Below, piece by piece: positions 22,467 to 35,700 of a stretch of 64,000 bases of DNA. Each line of letters starts with the position of its first letter. Within the stretch, counting starts at the first letter, position 1. Made by a program: the position numbers and the translations under genes. The DNA is taken from positions 248,001 through 312,000 of the forward strand of contig WFMF01000022.1 of assembly GCA_011033025.1 (NCBI GenBank), read 5' to 3'. Source of the DNA: Beroe forskalii (taxonomy: Eukaryota > Ctenophora > Nuda > Beroida > Beroidae). Under the pieces are notes generated by a model. The model had not been told where the DNA came from and ran no database searches. It saw nothing but the letters and a program-made list of their open reading frames with translations.

Positions 22467-22847
22467 TCTTCAAATATCACTTCTACTCTGTGATGATGCT
22501 GAGTGGGTGTACGGTGAACTCATGCAGTGCACTAGAATACACGCTATCAGGCTGACAGATACACACAGTCCAGCAATTCGGAAAAGTGGACTCTACTCTA
22601 CAACATTGTGATTTGTGAACTTTGTGAAGCCCAATGTATGGCAATGGAGCTTCTTCATTTTTGAAACTGTAAGTTTTATTTCACACATCCCTATTTCACA
22701 ATGAAGGGTTTAGTAACGAGTAAAAAGTGTAAACCGTGATATTACGCACGAGTGGCCGAAGGCCCGAGTGTGTAATATCGCATTAAAAACCGAGGCCGAA
22801 TTGGCCGAGGTTTTTATTGCAGAGCTTTGCACTTTTTACGAGTCTTA

Positions 22848-24030
22848 CCTTTCAAAAGTATTTTTCTTCCCGGTACTCACCACATTTTTTCCCACCAAAT
22901 CAAATTTTTATGCTTTTTGTGGACCGCTTCGCTCGCGAAATTTCCATGAAGAGCAAATACTTCCCATCATATTCATTATTCAAGATATGAATGATTCATG
23001 GACAAATCCTGATGCTTTGAGATAAACTTAGTACAACAGTAATTGTAAGCAGGGTCTGGGGGCGGCAGCCCCCAGCGATCCAGACGTTTCAAGTAGATAG
23101 GAAAATCGTTTTCTTACGATTTTTGCTGCCAATCTTTAGGCTAATGGCATGGAGAACAGATGCAAACGTAATTCCAGCAGCTGTGAGCAGGGGTCTGGGG
23201 GCGGCAGCCCCCAGCGAGCCAGAGGTTTGAAGTAGATAGGAACATCGTTTTTTTACGATTTTTGCTACCAATCTTGAGGTCAATGGCATGGAGAACTGAT
23301 GCAAACGTAATTCCAACAGTTGTGAGCAGGGGTCTGGGGGCGGCAGCCCCCAGCAAGCCAGACGTTTCAAGTAGATAGAAACATCGCTATTTTTCGGATT
23401 TTTGCTGCCAATTTTGATGCAACTAGCATCTTAGCATGGCGAACTCCTAATTATATATGTCAAAATTGCATCCAAAGCTCTATCAAAGTCTGGAAATTTG
23501 GCAGATTCCTCACTACCGGGAAATAGGAAGATTTCTTACCACTGGGAAGTGGGAAGATTCGTTGCCACTGGGAAGTGAGAAGATTTCTTAGTACCGGGAA
23601 ATGGGAAGAATCGTTGCTACTGGGAAATGGGAAGATTCCTAATTACCAGGAAGTGGGAAGATTCGTTGTCACTGGGAACTGGGAAGATTCCTTACTACCG
23701 GGAAGTGGGAAGATTCGTTGTCACTGGGAAGTGGGAAGATTCCTGACCATTGGGTAGTGGGAAGATTCGTTACCACTGGGAAGTGGGAAGAATCCTACTA
23801 CCGGGAAGAGGGAAGATTCGTTGTCACTGGGAATCGGGAAGATTCCTAACTACCAGGAAGTGGGAAGATTCCTTACTACTGGGAAGAGGGAAGATTCGTT
23901 GTCACTGGGAAGTGGGAAGATTCGTTATCACTGGGAAGTGGGAAGATTCCTTACTACCGGGAAGTGGGAAGATTCGTTGCCACTGGGAAATGAGAAGATT
24001 CCTTACCACTGGGAATAGCCTATGCCCTTT
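22848..24030. mobile_element. Family A element, second copy (inverted relative to the MAK16 copy), nested
   Basis: Starts CCTTTCAAAAGT preceded by TA. It has the CGGTACTCACC and GCTTCGCTCGCGAA parts, three tandem ~125-bp units with GGGGGCGGCAGCCCCCAGC (23050-23400), then about 20 units of a GGGAAGTGGGAAGATTC minisatellite (23515-24015). The right end is decayed. Confidence 0.7.
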
Positions 24031-24887
24031 TGAAAAAAAGTGCTCGGATTTTTCCGTTTCAGTGTTTTATATGTCTATTGGGTCATTACGAAGTACTGTG
24101 CAAAGTTTTGGATCGAAAAAATGAATTTAAATGGTTCGGCGGCCACGCCTATTTTTTAAACGAAATTTGGCCATATCTCAGCTACCTTTGGAGTAAAAAT
24201 TACCAGAGAAACGGGCAAATTCTTATTTACTTGCTCTAAACGACACAATTAAAATGAATTGGACTCCGTTCATTTTCTGTGATTTGATTTGCTGCTGCAG
24301 CACGTTCATGCTGCTCTGCTTAACTTAATTAGGGCTCGCTCGCACTCCGCGAGTAGTCACGTGATTAGCCTGTACTAGCGCGAGTCACGTGGGTAGTTAG
24401 GGAGGTGGGAACTGCGGTGTTGTTTGTGTTTCGAGGATCCACGCAGTGTACAAGGCGGGATAATGTTTCGATTGCCTTATATTCCTACCTATTCCCGCAC
24501 AGGATAAACTGACGGTTCAACAACATTAACATACCACGTTGAGCTTTGATAGTGATGTCATCTCGGCCACATTTAGTGGTATCCTGTGCATATTATTATT
24601 CGAATACACTCGAGAGTACTGTAACTGTAAGCTATCAAAGGTATAACGTAATATGGGAAAAGTAAACTGCATTCACTTTCAGTAAAAGGAATAAATGATT
24701 AATGAATTCAATAATTCAAAATTAAACGAGTATAATCCAAGTTCTAATCAAACATATTAAGATATTAAAGCTGGTAAGTACGTACTATAATTATTATCAC
24801 TGATATGTACCCATTGTGCATGGGAACATTAAATAATTGACGCAATGAATGTCGCATAACTTTTCCGTTTTATTCTAATTATATAGT

Positions 24888-25800
24888 TACTAGCAGGCCC
24901 GTTGGGCCTGCTAAAACATAGCTCACTAGGCGGGGCTACGCCCCGCCTCACTCGCAGAATTCCAAAATTGCAATTCAAGTTATCAAGACAATTTTTCTAT
25001 TCTTACCGCATTGGAGAATGAAAACAATTAATACATTTACGCCTGCTGCAAATTTTGAAATATGAAAAAGTTTATGAAGGAGCAAAATTTACAATAATTC
25101 GTTTGTCACTTTCAATAATGCTGTCCCATGAAGGCCAGTTTTGTCTAATTGCAATTGTACGACGAAGTTAGTTTAACTGCAATCTGAGAACCGTAAATGC
25201 TTACTGAACGTTGAATTGCGCATTGATTTATGCCAAGATTCCCAAATTCGCAATAATATATGCCATGCCAAATTTGATCAATTTGATTTTGCCTTGGTTA
25301 ATCTTAAATTTCTTTCAAGAATTGCTCGATTAACATTATTTAGTTGAAACCATTTTAATCATTGATTTAATAAATTGACCGACCATTGCCACTGATTCAT
25401 AAAGGGAATTCTATCGCTTATAGCCTCCCCGATGCCAGCCATACCCATTCCCTATATTTAGATCTTCAATTTTAAATGTAGAAGACAAGAAATTAACAAA
25501 AACCACGACGCAGCAGTTAGCAACGGATCAGAAAGCACTCGCATACAACTGATCATAACCTGCACGTGCAGTTTCCAGTGACCATGACAACGGCACCAAT
25601 AAGCACATTTTCCCCGTTCGTTTCTCTTGATAAGTTGATATTTTCTTGGCAAGCTCAAATTTAAACTGTGCGCCCGCACAGACAAACATAATTCACATGC
25701 CATCTCCAAATTATATATAAGACTAGCAGGCCCGTTGGGCCTGCAAATACACAGCTCACTCGGCGCTGCTACGCAGCACCTCGTTCGCAAATTCCAATCC
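24888..25800. repeat. Pair of GC-rich dyad motifs
   Basis: CTAGCAGGCCCGTTGGGCCT occurs at about 24889 and 25722, each followed about 35 bases later by a second dyad (GGCGGGGCTACGCCCCGCC at the first, GGCGCTGCTACGCAGC at the second). The stems differ in sequence but keep pairing (G..C changes compensated), which is a covariation-like pattern. Confidence 0.7.
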
Positions 25801-26780
25801 CCACAATTCAAATCAACTAAATACTTTTTACCGCATCAAAAAATTCCAACCGCATCAAAAGTTATGAAGCTCCGAAATTAAAACAGCATTAAACCGAAAT
25901 GTACGCGCGCGCAATTAATCTGCACGTGCAATTCCCCCATTGCGCGCGCGTTGCCATGGGGCGTGACGTACAAAGAAAAAACACAATCTGCGACTTTATA
26001 AGTAAGATATGTACCCCTTGGTTGCAGGCTCTACCTTCAAATCATAATTTAAAACATTTCCTTGCGTTTGAAAATATTCCTATTTTAACGAGTTAGGTCG
26101 CTGCATAATTCGGTTTAATTACTCGTTAAAATTGCAAAACTCTGCAGATAACTTCGGCCTTCGGCCTCGGTTTTTAATGTGATATAACACGCAGGGCCTT
26201 CGGCTCGTGCATAATATCCCGGTTCCCACTTTTACTCGTTACTAAACCCTTCATTAAAAAGTCCTGTACAAAGTCTTGGGAGGTAAAAAAATGAATTTTA
26301 AACTCAGTTCAGCCACTCCTCCTTTTCAACAAGAATTTAGCCTATAATATTGGAACTTGAAATTTGAAACAAAGTGTAAATACGTGAAATACCTACTTAT
26401 ACCCATGAACCCATAAGCTTAATAACATGGGTTGAGTTAACAAGCTCTACAATCTAATATTATACACATATTAAATACCTATAGTTCATTATTTCAAATG
26501 TCAAACAAAACTAGATCTCATGCAAATGATTATTCATAAATCACAAGTCCTTCTTCACAAGGAATCTTCTGCAAATAGACGTTTTCATGAAGCGTGTGGA
26601 ACCTCGTCTTTGTTAAGTTCAGCCATGAGACCCTGGCCTAGTTGTAAATTATAACTCATCTTAGAAGATGTGGCCTCTGTTGTTGTCCTTACTCCCCGCT
26701 CACAAGGCTGAGAATGACATAAATAGTCTGTTATAAGTGGTTTCCTGATGAGCCCACTATCTCTGCCCTAGAGCAATTTC

Positions 26781-29700
26781 TCAGGAGTGGCGGTATCGTG
26801 ATGCGTACTTTTCTCCTCCTAACTTCTTGTAAGTGTTGGCGGGCTGATAGTAGTAGTGACCAACTCCGTCGTGTATCACTCTAATCATTTTGCTGTAGTG
26901 GCTGGCGTTGAAGTTGATCTCTGGCACCAAAAACTCATGATAGACTGGAGGTCGTTGCCCAAGCTGCCTAAACTCCTCGTCCTTGTCCAGGATACGAAGT
27001 ACCATTGATACCCCCGCCTTCCTAACAGACGGGTCTGCATCTCCTGGTTGAAAAGAATTATTAAATCATTTATAAAACTATGGCAGATGGGCACCTTGCA
27101 ATCGGCGCCGATCAGCGCTGATCAGCGCCGACCCACCGCCGATCAGCGCCGATCGGCGCTGATCAGCGCTGATCGGCGCTGATCGGCGCTGATCAGCGAT
27201 TGATCAGCGCTGATCAGCGACACCGCCGATCAGCGCTGATCGGCGCTGATCAGCGCCGATGGAAAAAATCGAAAATTTCATCGGCGGTCGTCGGCGCTGA
27301 TCAGCGCCGATCAGCGCCGATCAGCGCTGATCAGCGCCGATCGGCGATCAATCAGCGCTGATCGGCGAAATTGGCCGCCGATCAGCGCTGATCAGCGCTG
27401 ATCAGCGCCTACCAAAACACCTGCATAGGAGCCTTAGAAAACTCCATCGGCGCTGATCAGCGCTGATCAGCGCCGATCGCTAACTTACTAAATTCGCATT
27501 GATATGGGCATGTGGGTATGTTTCCCTTAAAAATATAATTCCGGCTGGCCCTGGGAAACGTTTAATGGCAAATCCTCGCACCTAGGTTTATCACAACATC
27601 AATAACCACGTCAATAGTCAACAACAACATTAAACATTGTAAACAACTACAGACCCGTTGCGCCGGGCCGATTATAGGCTTACTTTAACAAATATTCAAA
27701 AAAGTAGTATCAAAATAAGCGGCCACGATTTATTAACTTTGAAAGTCTGTACGTATAAGATGGGCCCATATCTCCCAACGCCCTAATTTCGTAAATTGGA
27801 CGTTGAGAATATTGGACGCAAAAATATTCGAAGTCCTGAGGTCATAATCGAACGTATTTCGTTCATAACTCGGCTCAGGATTGTCGTATGATACCTTGAC
27901 TTCTTTACTAGACCGCAACATTGTTACGACAGAGATGCGAAGTAACGGCACAGAAACTCCGTTATGACACAGAAACACCGTAACGACACATTAACGGCGC
28001 AGTAACACTGTTAACTGTAATTAGGCACAGTAACACCGTTACGACACAGCAAAGCAGAAACACCGTTACGTCACAGTGACACCGTTACGACATTGTAATG
28101 CTGTTATGACACAGTATCGTCGTTACGACACAGTAATGCCGTTACGACACAGTAACGTTGTTACGAAACAGTAAAGCCGTTACGACACAGTAACAACGTT
28201 ACGACAGTATCGTCGTTACGACACTGTAACAACGTTACGACACAGTATCGCCGTTACGACACAGTATCGCCGTTAGGACTCAGTTACGTCGTTACGACTC
28301 AGTAACGTCGTTACGACTCAGTAACGTCGTTAAGAAACACTAACACCGTAATGACACAGTAACACCGATACGACACTCACACAGTTACACCGATATAAGG
28401 ACACAGTAACACCGATACGACACAGTAACACCGATACGACACAGTAACACCATTACGACACAGTAACAGTAACACCGTCACCATTACGGCAAAGTAACAC
28501 CGTTACGGCACAGTAACACCGTTACAACACAGTAACACCGTTACAACACAGTAATGTTGTTACTTGTTAACCATCATAGCGCTATATCAACGGGTCTTAA
28601 AAGTAAAATGGCGTTTTCTGTCGTAGGTGTGTTATTTTGGCTTTACCGTGTTAGTGTGTCGCACCGATGTTATTGTGTCGTAACAATGTTACCGAGTCGT
28701 TACACCGTTACTGATGCGTACTTGTAACGACGACCGACGTTACTGTGAGTGTGTCGTGACGGTGTTACTGTGTCGCAACGGCGTTACTGCGTCGTAATTA
28801 CGATGTTACTGTGTCGTAATTATATACTTAGAGTTATAGTGTTACTGTGTCGTGACGGTGTGACGTGTTGCAAAGGGGTTGCTGTGTCGCAACAATGTTA
28901 CTGTGTCGTAACGGTGTTACTGTGTCGTAACGGTGTTACTGTGTCGTAACGGTGTTACTGTGTAGTACCGGTGTTACTATGTCGTAGCGGTGTTACTGTG
29001 TGGTCATACGAGCGAATTACTCCCGTATAGGACTCCCGGAGGACTCTCGGAGTGCTCCCGCAGTACTCCCGGGGGACTCCCGCAGTAATTCGCTCGTATG
29101 ACCGTAGGTCCTAACGGTCCTACTGTGTCGTAACGATTTTACAATGTATTTGTAAGACAGATTCTTTTGAAATTCCGATTTTTGTGATGGTGATTGATGG
29201 AATAGCTTTCCGTGATAATTTTATTTAAGAAATTAGGGCATTGGGAGATGGGTGATATGACCTTTTACCCCCAACTTTTTATCCCCCGCCTTTTTACCAG
29301 CCTAGGGTACAGGTGCGACCTTTTAAGCTTTTACCCCCTGCTTACCTTTGATCTGTACTGTATTCTAAGGGGGGGGGGGGGGAAGGGCGCAATTCCACAA
29401 TACACTGCGACTTTTACCCCCTATGAGCTCGGTAGCAAGCAGGGAATAAAAAAAGACGTAGACAGGAGTGGAAACTGGAACTTCGACCTTTTCATTCCAT
29501 TCGTGCTTCGAATGGGGATAAAAAGTCGCACCTAGCCGTAGGACTGCGAACTTTATCCCCCCTAAGTGGGTCACATTCCGCAGTAGCCTCGCTGGAGGTA
29601 TGGTGAGAGATATCGATGATCGAGGATCCTATCCCTGCTCCTGCTCATGCAACTGAAAGTCTTTCTAGGGATTGGGCAGGAGAGATTTTCTTTCACATGT

Positions 29701-32700
29701 GTAAGCGGTTAGACTAACACATCAACCAGCTCGGACCAGGGGCGGCTCATATGGGTGTATGGGTGTTGAGATACACCCAAAGCTGATAGGAAGACTGTCC
29801 TCTTATAACTTTATAACCATTATAACCTCCTTCCTTCCTGACGACCTGCCCAGTGCCCATCCTCTTTGATCTATCCACTTTGATCAATTGATCGGACTCT
29901 CAACGTCACCCAGGGCCAGTCGGAATTATATTTTGCAAGGGAAACGTACCCAAATGTCCATATCAGTGCGAATATAGTAAGTTAACGATCGGCGCTGATC
30001 GGCGCTGATCAGCGCTGATCAGCGCCGATGGAGTTTTCTAAGGCTCTTATGCAGGTGTTTTGGTAGGCGCTGATCAGCGCTGATCGGCGCTGATCAGCGG
30101 CCAATTTCGCCGATCAGCGCTGATTGATCGCCGATCGGCGCTGATCAGCGCTGATCGGCGCTGATCAGCGCTGATCAGCGCCGACGACCGCCGATAAAAT
30201 TTTAAATTTTTTCCATCGGCGCTGATCAGCGCCGATCAGCGCTGATCGGCGGTGTCGCTGATCAGCGCCGACCCACCGCTGATCAGCGCCGATCAGCGCC
30301 GATCAGCGATCAGCGCCGATCGGCGCTGATCGGCGGTGGGTCGGCGCTGATCAGCGCTGATCGGCGCCGATTGCAAGGTGCCCATCTGCCAAAACTATTA
30401 GGGCCGGTCTTAGCCAAAAATTGCCATTTACTGCCTCTCCTATGAATGTTGAAGAAGGCACGTTCTAATTTGACCATAATTTAATGAACTTTCATCAAAT
30501 CCACAAACTACAACATTTTAATGGATTTGTTCGTGAGAAATATTTACATGATTACACTAAATTGAGTAATTACAATTTTTTCCCAAAACCAAAAAGGATT
30601 TGGTTGTGATGGTCCGCGGCGGTTTCAAGGCGTTCTTTACTGTAAAACCCATGATATGAGAAAGAACGCGACGGTTAAAACTGCTGCAACGTCACTTATA
30701 AAATATACAGCATTCACGTAACTTTAATGCATCAAAAAGTGCCGTTGCGGCAGTTTTAACCGTCGCGTTCTTTCTCATATCATGGGTTTTACAGTAAAGA
30801 ACGCCTTGAAACCGCCGCGGACCATCACAACCAAATCCTTTTTGGTTTTGGGAAAAATATCACCCTTTTCTGTGCCGAGATATTGAAATTTGGCGTCAAA
30901 TCACGCGTAAAAATTCGCGTTACCTAGCATTACTGATGACGTCACAATTACGTCATAAAATTAGATGAGCTATCTGAGACCCATTCATTTACACAGTTGG
31001 GACTATGACCGACAACATATCCAAAGATGAAGTTCTGGGGTGGTCCCGTTCTCTCTCCACAAGCTTCACAAGATTTGCCAGTTTTTGGAATTTTTTTCGT
31101 GTCAAAGTGCTTCGAACAATCGCAAATATCTCAATGATGCCGTAGAGCCCGGAACTTTTTGACCACATTGTTGGAAAGTACATTAAATTTCCTTTCTGCG
31201 CTAACAGGAGCATTTTTCTCTATCTCGAAAGCTTCATACCGAAAAATTGCGTTGAAAAACGCCTATTTTTGGGAAAATCGACATTTGAAATTCTTAATTT
31301 TGTGACGTCATTATGATGTCATTATAATGACGTAAAATAGTTTTTAAGGTCACTAACTGCAAGTTCTATCTTTCTACTTTCCAACGCTGGGTCGATGAGC
31401 TCTGTATCTTTTACTGTTCCCGAGATATCGCCGTTTAAATAGGGTATACTTCTCGCACTCAAGCGTCATCTCTCGTATATGTATATACCTCTATATATCT
31501 ATATGTATATTTTCCCAAAACCAAAAAGGATTTGGTTGTGATGGTCCGCGGCGGTTTTAAGGCGTTCTTTACTTTAAAACCCATGATATGGAAAAGAACG
31601 CGACGGTTAAACTGCTGCAACGTCACTTATAAAATATACAGCATTCACGTAACTTAAATGCATCAAAAAGTGCCGTTGCGGCAGTTTAACCGTCGCGTTC
31701 TTTTCCATATCATGGGTTTTAAAGTAAAGAACGCCTTAAAACCGCCGCGGACCATCACAACCAAATCCTTTTTGGTTTTGGGAAAAATATCACCCTTTTT
31801 CTGTGCCCAGATATTGAAATTCGGCGTCAAATCGCACGTACAAATTCGCGTTACCTAGCATTACTGATGACGTCACAATTACGTCATAAAATGAGATAAG
31901 CTATCTGAGACCTATTCATCTGCAATCTTGGGACTATGACCGACAACATATCCAAAGATGAAGTTCTGGGGTCGTCCCGTTCTCTCAAAATCATCCTTAC
32001 CGTTTTTGCGATTTTTTTGCGATTTTTCGTGTCAAAGTGTTTCAAACAAGCGCAAATATCTCAATGATCCCAAGTAGCCCAGAACTTTTTGGCCACTTTT
32101 TTGGAAAGTACATTGAATTTCCTTTCTGCGCCAACAGGAGCATTTTTTCCTATCTCGGAAGCTCCATACCGAAAAAGTGCGTTGAAAAACGCCTATTTTT
32201 CGAGATTGAAATTTAAAATTCATGACATTGTGACGTCATAATGACGTCATAAAATGACATAAGACAATTTTAAAGGGCAATATTCGTAAGTTCTACCTTC
32301 TTCTTTCCAACGCCGGGTCGATGAGCCCTGTATCTTGTATGGTTCTCGAGGTACAGCTGTTTAAAGAGGGTATACTTTTCACCTAAAAATGTTCTCTATT
32401 GGTATGTAGGTACCTATGTATATGTATATATACCTATCTATATATATGGTCGTAACCCGATTTAACAAGAACACCCTCGATTTTGGCAAAATTGAAGTTG
32501 TAATAACTCGGCCATTTTTAATCCAATCGATCTGAAATTTTGGCAGTTGCACCTTTGGCCTCTAAACATGCGATGTTCAAATTTTAGTGCGATTTCGGCA
32601 ACGGGAACTTACTCAAATTTCAACGTGAAATATGGCCAATCCATGAAAACATATAGTTGGGGGCTGGCAAGCAAAGTTACATAAACTCACTCCCGATGCT

Positions 32701-35700
32701 CGGAGGCTCGTGTACTGTTAGGATAGCCGTACAATGCTCGCCCTCGGACCCTTCGGGTCCTCAGGCTCTTTATCAGGCCTTCGGCCCTCACACAATTAGG
32801 TTCACCGTCCAATGCTCACCCTCGGACCCTTCGGGTCCTCAGGCTCGGGCCTTCGGCCCTCGCACCGTTAGGATCGCCGTCCAAAGCTCGCCCTCGGGCC
32901 CTTCGGGCCCTCGGGCTCGCAAACCGCCGCGGGGGGCTTGCCAGCCCCCTGATATGTATATTTTTTCCCAAAACCAAAAAGGATTTGGTTGTGATGGTCC
33001 GCGGCGGTTTTAAGGCGTTCTTTACTGTAAAACCCATGATATGAGAAAGAACGCGACGGTTAAAACTGCTGCAACGTCACTTATAAAACATACAGTATTC
33101 ACGTAACTTTAATGCATCAAAAAAGTGCCGTTGCGGCAGTTTTAACCGTCGCGTTCTTTCTCATATCATGGGTTTTACAGTAAAGAACGCCTTAAAACCG
33201 CCGCGGACCATCACAACCAAATCCTTTTTGGTTTTGGGAAAAAATATCACCCTTTTTCTGTGCCGAGATATTGAAATTTGGCGTCAAATCACGCGTAAAA
33301 ATTCGTGTTACCTAGCATTACTGATGACGTCACAATAACGTCATAAAATTAGATAAGCTATCTGAGACCCATTCATTTACACAGTTGGGACTATGAACGA
33401 CAACATATCCAAAGATGAAGTTCTGGGGTGGTCCCGTTCTCTCTCCACTAGCTTCACAAGTTTTGCCAGTTTTTGGAATTTTTTTCGCGTCAAAGCGCTT
33501 CGAACAATCGCAAATATCTCAATGATGCCGTAGAGCCCGGAACTTTTTGACCACGTCTTTGGAAAGTACATAAAATTTCCTTTCTGCGCTAACAGGAGCA
33601 TTTTTTTCTATCTCGAAAGCTTCATACCGAAAAATTGCGTTGAAAAACGCCTATTTTTGGGAAAATCAACATTTGAAACTCTTAGTTTTGTGACGTCATT
33701 ATGACGTCATAATCATGACGTAAAATAGTTTTTAAGGTCACTATCTGCAAGTTCTATCTTTCTACTTTCCAACGCTGGGTCGATGAGCTCTGTATCTTTT
33801 ATGGTCCCCGAGATATCGTCGTTTAAATAGGGTATACTTCTCGCACTAAAGCGTCATCTCTCGTATATGTATATACCTCTATATATCTATATGTATAGGA
33901 TAGCCAAAAACAATTGAAAATTGTTTGGGTTTCGCAGCCACTCCAGTACCTAAAATAATACGATAAAAATTATTGATATGAATTTTAATCGCAGCCCGGT
34001 CGTGGCGGTGCATTTTGTTAATGTTTGCAAAGCTATTCGAAATGACGATTCACGTTCTTCAAAGTTATTATTAAGGGGCCAATACGTTTATCACATTTCT
34101 GTGTTTAGGTACAGCTCGATCTTGACAAAGTCAAAGAGGGATTTACACAATGAATTACTACATTGAAATTGCAGTGGTCTACTACCACTGAGCACCGCCA
34201 CGACCGGGCTGCGATTAAAATTCATATCAATAATTTTTATCGTATTATTTTAGGTACTGGAGTGGCTGCGAAACCCAAACAATTTTCAATTGTTTTTGGC
34301 TATCCATATCACTCTTTTTTGGCAAAAAAACTTACTACATCCAGTACAAGTTGAGATAATTGCTTTAATTAGTCAATTATTTCATTAAAGCAGTTTACAA
34401 CCGGTCTTTAATGTTTTCGAGTTATACACGATAATTACTTTAATTTTTGAGCCAATAATTACCTTAATTGGCATTATCTCATTAGGCGGTTGAGAACCGG
34501 TACTCAAATTAAAGTATAAACATACTCTAGTTATAAAATTAAGTCGTTATTTTTTGTTTTCGAGTTATACACGATAATTACGTTAATTGGAATTAATTAG
34601 TTCGAACAGGTATCATTTCTATAAAGCTTTTGGCTTAAGGATTATCGTTAAATAAAGTCGATAATTATAAAGTCGTTATTTACTTTAATTGGTCAATTAT
34701 CTCATTAGCCGGTTGAAAACCGGTACTCAAATTAAAAGCATATAACGTTATTTTGGCTTTAGTTAATGATATCGTTGGAATAAAGTCGCTATCATTTCTA
34801 CTTTCGGAGCTATAAGCGATAATTACTTTAATTGGCCAATTATCTCATTAGGCGGTTGAAAACCGGTACGCAAATTAAACACATATAACGTTATTGTGGC
34901 TCTAGTTAATGATACCGTTAGAATTAAGTCGCTATCATTTTTACTTTCTGAGTTATAAGCGATAATTACTTTAATTGGTCAATTATCTCATTAGGCGGTT
35001 GAAAACCGGTACGCAAATTAAACACATATAACGTTATTATGGCTCTAGTTAATGATACCGTTGGAATTAAGCCGCTATCATTTTTACTTTCTGAGTTATA
35101 AGCGATAATCACTTTAATTGGTCAATTATCCAATTAAGGATTTGGCGAAAATATTTTTAACATGCCCTAGTGCACGCACCTCATTCTAAAGTTTCAAATG
35201 CCGTTTAGATTACGGTTCTATCTTTTATGGTTCTCCCGTGAAGTGTTTCACCGTTTTGTGGTGGGAGGAGGAGGAGTCGTACCGTCCATAACACTAATTT
35301 TTGGCAAAACAGGATTTTTTTGATAATTTATTGTGAAAAAACGGTGCGACTGATTTTCATGACATTTTCAGGGATTGTTCTTTATACAAAGGACTACAAC
35401 TGTGCAAATTTTCATGTCCAACAGAGCTCGTTAACATGTCTAAAACGCGACTCGAAAATCGCGATTTTCGCAAATCACTGTATTTTTATATAGTGGGCGC
35501 TGGCAAACTCATTTTTCAAAACATGAAAATTGGTTCCGCTACGACTTTCAGCACTTCGTGCTGGTACTGCTGGCTCTTTTACTGAGTCTGGCCAGCAGTC
35601 CCGGCCCTTCGGGCCGGGACTGCTGCATCGGCCCTTCGGGCCGATGGCGCACCCCTGCCCTTGGGCGGGGTTGCTGATCGTTCGGAGATGCCCTCGGCCC

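Larger units (their letters stand above)
22700..26255. mobile_element. Large foldback element with ~150-bp inverted ends, composite
   Basis: The left end AATGAAGGGTTTAGTAACGA (22700) is matched by TCGTTACTAAACCCTTCATT ending at 26255. Homology continues inward through the ACGAG..GGCC..GGCCC and AAAACCGAGGCCGAA motifs to about 22840 and 26110. The interior holds a second copy of family A (22.85-24.03 kb) and two copies of a GC-rich motif (24.89 and 25.72 kb). No transposase gene is visible. No target duplication was clear. Confidence 0.7.

Noticed and set aside
23500..24124. Open frames of [15 protein letters not shown] repeats (also at 5735-6360)
   Set aside because: Translation of the GGGAAGTGGGAAGATTC minisatellite of family A; open in several frames because of its composition.
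27090..30390. CRISPR-like or prokaryotic repeat array
   Set aside because: Repeats are palindromic minisatellites without unique spacers, in a eukaryotic intron, bounded by element ends with a target duplication.
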